From positions 1 to 36,551 of the forward strand of contig DUPL01000009.1 in the NCBI GenBank assembly GCA_012838385.1: 36,551 nucleotides of DNA. The letters run 5' to 3'. Source of the stretch: Clostridiaceae bacterium. GTDB taxonomy: Bacteria > Bacillota > Clostridia > UBA1212 > DUPL01. Made by a program: the position numbers and the translations under genes. The notes beneath the pieces were generated by a model, which saw only the letters and a list, made by a program, of their open reading frames with translations, ran no database searches and was not told the origin of the DNA. This document shows, in pieces, positions 33,965-36,551 of the stretch (positions within the stretch are counted from its first letter, which is position 1; each line of letters starts with the position of its first letter).

Positions 33965-35406
33965 ACTTAAAGATGGTTTTTTACGTACTTGGAGTGATTA
34001 TGAAGGTCGAAGCGGCACTTATGATGCTGCCTGCCTTGGTCTCTGTTATTTACAAGGATAATGAACTGCTGGCATTTTTAATTCCCGCTGTTCTGCTATT
34101 CGCAATTGGTTTTGCCCTATCTTTCAGAAAACCTGAAAACAATCAGTTGCTGGCAAGGGAAGGATTCATAATAGTTTCATTATCATGGATTGTCTTGTCA
34201 TTATTCGGATCACTACCTTATGTTTTAAGTGGTGAAATCCCAAATTTTATTGATGCCCTGTTTGAAACAGTATCCGGTTTCACAACCACGGGAGCAAGCA
34301 TACTTACAGATATCGAAGCGCTATCACACAGCACCCTCTTCTGGAGGAGTTTTACAAACTGGATTGGTGGAATGGGAGTGCTTGTGTTTGTTTTGGCATT
34401 CCTGCCATCATCTGATACAAGATACATGTATGTGATGAGAGCCGAAGTGCCAGGTCCTGTTGTTGGAAAGTTGGTTTCAAAGATAAAAGTGACGGCAAGG
34501 ATACTTTATGTGATTTATATTGTTATGACTGTACTATTATTTGTCTTTTTATTGCTGGGAGGCATGCCTGTTTTTGATAGTATTGTGCATGCAATAGCAA
34601 CGGCAGGAACGGGAGGATTTAGTATTAAAAACAGCAGCATCGCATTTTATGATTCTGCTTATATCGATTATGTAGTCAGTATTTTTATGGTCCTTTTTGG
34701 TATCAACTTTAATCTCTTCTACTTTATGATAATTGGCAGGGTTGTGACAATATTAAAAGATGAGGAATTGAAATTTTATCTTGGTTTGATACTGATATCG
34801 ATTTTGGCTGTATCATTAAACATTAGATCGCTATATGATGGAAACATACTTACTGCGTTTCGATACGCCTCCTTTCAGGTTACGTCGATTGTGTCAACTT
34901 CAGGTTTTGCAACCGCAGACTTTACACAGTGGCCGTTCTTCTCGCAGTTTTTGATAATCATCCTAATGTTGACTGGGGGCTGTGCGGGATCAACCGCAGG
35001 AGGGATTAAAATAAGGCGTTTCCTGATTTTCATTAAAATGGGCTTTGTAGAGATCAAGAAATTAATAAATCCTAGAAGTGTTGTACAATTGAAAGTGGAT
35101 AGCAAAGTTCAGCAGGACACCCTGCTGAGTGGGATAGCGGCATACTTTTCAATCTATGTATTAATATTTGCAGCAAGCACAATGATAATATCCCTGGATG
35201 CCAAATCTGCAGATACTACGTTAGGTTCGGTTCTAACGTGCTTGAGCAATGTTGGGCCTGGTTTTGGTGCTGCAGGGCCTTCTGGCAATTTTTCAATATT
35301 TTCATCTTTGTCTAAATTTGTTCTTATGGTAGATATGCTGGTTGGCAGGCTTGAGCTGTTCCCGATAATTCTGCTGTTCACACCTAATACTTGGAGAAGG
35401 GTTTGA
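33961..35406 (+). CDS. trkH: Trk/Ktr K+ channel subunit TrkH
   Basis: A 481-residue K+ channel-like subunit with four M1-P-M2 repeats. The four filter loops with their conserved glycines are visible: GFTTTGASIL, ATAGTGGFSI, VSTSGFATADF and LSNVGPGFGAAGP. The intramembrane-loop sequence GGCAGSTAGGIKIRR of the third repeat, which gates the pore, is also present. It has the length of E. coli TrkH (483). Its ATG overlaps the trkA stop. Confidence 0.96.
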   Translation: MNLKMVFYVLGVIMKVEAALMMLPALVSVIYKDNELLAFLIPAVLLFAIGFALSFRKPENNQLLAREGFIIVSLSWIVLSLFGSLPYVLSGEIPNFIDALFETVSGFTTTGASILTDIEALSHSTLFWRSFTNWIGGMGVLVFVLAFLPSSDTRYMYVMRAEVPGPVVGKLVSKIKVTARILYVIYIVMTVLLFVFLLLGGMPVFDSIVHAIATAGTGGFSIKNSSIAFYDSAYIDYVVSIFMVLFGINFNLFYFMIIGRVVTILKDEELKFYLGLILISILAVSLNIRSLYDGNILTAFRYASFQVTSIVSTSGFATADFTQWPFFSQFLIIILMLTGGCAGSTAGGIKIRRFLIFIKMGFVEIKKLINPRSVVQLKVDSKVQQDTLLSGIAAYFSIYVLIFAASTMIISLDAKSADTTLGSVLTCLSNVGPGFGAAGPSGNFSIFSSLSKFVLMVDMLVGRLELFPIILLFTPNTWRRV

Positions 35407-35438
35407 TTGTAAACTCAAAAAACAAAAATGGTTGACAA
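35407..35438. promoter_or_regulatory. Candidate BirA operator upstream of birA
   Basis: TTGTAAACT (35407-35415), 14 bp, GGTTGACAA (35430-35438). The arms match the known BirA consensus TTGTAAACC-N(14-16)-GGTTTACAA with one mismatch in each. The right arm covers the TTGACA -35 of the birA promoter, so biotin-bound BirA would repress its own operon. The genes downstream, birA and a bioY-like gene, fit this. Confidence 0.75.
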
Positions 35439-35460
35439 TTCCCTTTTGCAGGAGTAATAT
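35432..35460 (+). promoter_or_regulatory. birA promoter
   Basis: A consensus TTGACA (35432-35437) and TAATAT (35455-35460), 17 bp apart. The leader is about 16 bases. The promoter lies 26 bp after trkH, so birA is not dependent on the trk transcript. Confidence 0.75.
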
Positions 35461-35482
35461 ATTCTGCGAAAGGGGTTTTTTT

Positions 35483-36460
35483 ATGTCTTTGAAGATAAAC
35501 ATACTCAAGCTCTTGGAACAAAGCAGGGATAAATACATTTCGGGAGAAGATATGGCGTTTAATTTCAACGTATCAAGAGCTGCTGTAAATAAAGCTGTAA
35601 ACTCACTAAGGGAAGAAGGCCACCTAATAGAGTCTGTTACCAAAAAGGGCTACAGATTGCTAAGTGAAAGCGATGTTTTGTCGGTGGAAGGTATTCTTCC
35701 TTATCTAAGAGATGACTACAGAGGCAATATATATGTTTTTGATACTGTGGAGTCAACAAACAAGACCGCAAAGGAAATTGCCATGGAAGGTAATGAAGAT
35801 GGCAGTGTGATTGTAGCAAACGGTCAGACAAAGGGAAGAGGAAGACAAAACAGAAGTTTTTACTCACCAAAAGACACCGGCGTTTATATGAGCTATATTC
35901 TAAGACCGCAGGATGATGCAAATATTTACAATGTGGTGACGGTGGCTGCCTGCATTGCTGTATGCAGGGCAATTTACAAACTGACAGGCATTGAGTGCGG
36001 TATAAAGTGGGTAAATGACATCTTCCTGAATGGAAAAAAGATATGCGGAATTCTAACAGAAGGATCCTTTGATTTGGAGAATGGAAGAATAAATCTTGTC
36101 ATCATTGGTATTGGAATCAATGTTTCAACAAAAGATTTTCCGGAGGATTTGGAGGCGGTGGCAGGCTCAATAAGCAATTCGAATGATGTGTTTGTATCAA
36201 GAAACAGGCTTGTTGCAGAAGTTTTGAATGAGCTGCAATCTCTTATAACTCCCGAAAGTCTAAAGGAAAAGAAGTTTATACAGGAGTACAGGGAGATGTC
36301 GATTGTTGTAGGCAGGGATGTGGAGATCTTGGTGGGAGAAAACAGAAAAAAGGCACACGTCATTGACATAGATGACAATGGAGGGCTTGTAGTCAGATGT
36401 GAAGATGGCAAGGTTGAGTCTTTAAATTATGGTGAAATATCATTGAGGTGGAACAGTTGA
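35483..36460 (+). CDS. birA: Bifunctional biotin ligase / biotin operon repressor
   Basis: A 325-residue protein. The N-terminal winged helix (residues about 1-60: ISGEDMAFNFNVSRAAVNKA, REEGHLIESVTKKGYRL) binds DNA; the class II ligase domain follows. The ligase motifs are ESTNKTAKEIA, the biotin-AMP loop KGRGRQNRSFYSPKDTGVYM, and KWVNDIFLNGKKICGILTE with the catalytic Lys. GIGINV and a C-terminal SH3-like domain (about 270-325) complete it. ATG at 35483 has AAAGGGG 7 bp upstream. An operator lies upstream, and a bioY-like gene follows after 1 bp, which supports a repressor role as well as protein biotinylation. Confidence 0.95.
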   Translation: MSLKINILKLLEQSRDKYISGEDMAFNFNVSRAAVNKAVNSLREEGHLIESVTKKGYRLLSESDVLSVEGILPYLRDDYRGNIYVFDTVESTNKTAKEIAMEGNEDGSVIVANGQTKGRGRQNRSFYSPKDTGVYMSYILRPQDDANIYNVVTVAACIAVCRAIYKLTGIECGIKWVNDIFLNGKKICGILTEGSFDLENGRINLVIIGIGINVSTKDFPEDLEAVAGSISNSNDVFVSRNRLVAEVLNELQSLITPESLKEKKFIQEYREMSIVVGRDVEILVGENRKKAHVIDIDDNGGLVVRCEDGKVESLNYGEISLRWNS

Positions 36461-36461
36461 C

Positions 36462-36551
36462 ATGAAAAGGGAAAAGAGAATATTTGATACACAATCTATT
36501 GTTTTATGCGCTCTTTTTGCGGCGCTGTCTACCATTGGAGCATATATAAAG
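36462..36551 (+). CDS. bioY: BioY-like biotin transporter, N-terminus (cut by window edge)
   Basis: The first 30 codons start at an ATG 1 bp after the birA stop; GAGGTGG (36445-36451) lies 10 bp upstream inside birA. The residues VLCALFAALSTIGAYIK match the start of BioY, the biotin-binding S component of ECF transporters, which commonly follows birA. The assignment rests on 30 residues plus context; another ECF S component is possible. The rest is outside the window. Confidence 0.65.
   Translation, partial: MKREKRIFDTQSIVLCALFAALSTIGAYIK

Overview
The window looks like chromosomal DNA of a low-GC, anaerobic, Gram-positive Clostridia member. Evidence: AGGAGG-type ribosome sites with some TTG/GTG starts, a B. 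subtilis-type PurF with propeptide and Fe-S cysteines, a SpoIID-family protein, TIGR04086/YrzE-like and YcxB-like membrane proteins, and lipoproteins with Pro/Thr/Glu-rich linkers. The linkers recall the Acetivibrio/Ruminiclostridium group, but this placement is a guess from style, not a search result.

Layout. 1-920: 3' end of a cell-surface protein gene, a terminator, and tRNA-Arg(CCG) with its own promoter. 925-3263 (minus): asnA followed by an NlpC/P60 lipoprotein. 3582-5020: a decayed patch with two transposase remnants (IS256-like; IS5/IS1182-like), a GNAT acetyltransferase and a nested 60-bp palindrome. 5107-7577 (minus): LysR regulator plus an unrecognised lipoprotein, divergent from 7759-9920 (plus): a guaA whose glutaminase half has lost its nucleophile, then a YcxB-like gene. 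9952-11100 (minus): serine beta-lactamase-like hydrolase. 11262-13623 (plus): purF and an unknown anchored protein. 13618-25208 (minus): a long co-directional block: two membrane-anchored ectodomain proteins, a zinc-ribbon foldase-like protein, SpoIID-like protein, queA, tgt, yajC, asd, dapA, dapB. 25350-27714 (plus): YrzE-like protein, then FecCD-type permease and ATPase without a binding protein. 27717-29580 (minus): an unknown two-TM protein and a lectin-like lipoprotein. 29827-31760 (plus): prepilin peptidase (apparent CTG start) and a GT2-GtrA fusion. 31757-32440 (minus): P-loop ATPase. 32609-35406 (plus): trkA-trkH. 35483-36551 (plus): birA and the first codons of a bioY-like gene, preceded by a good BirA-type operator.

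Functional themes: nitrogen and nucleotide synthesis (asnA, guaA, purF), lysine/cell-wall precursor synthesis (asd-dapA-dapB), queuosine tRNA modification (tgt, queA), K+ uptake (trkAH), biotin control (birA-bioY) and many envelope proteins. AsnA uses ammonia by nature, and the GuaA here appears able to use only ammonia because its catalytic Cys is Asn (residue 81). This is the most striking observation. Most other metabolic genes are conventional. The least explained loci are the LysR/lipoprotein pair beside guaA and the two-ectodomain/foldase module at 20969-25208.
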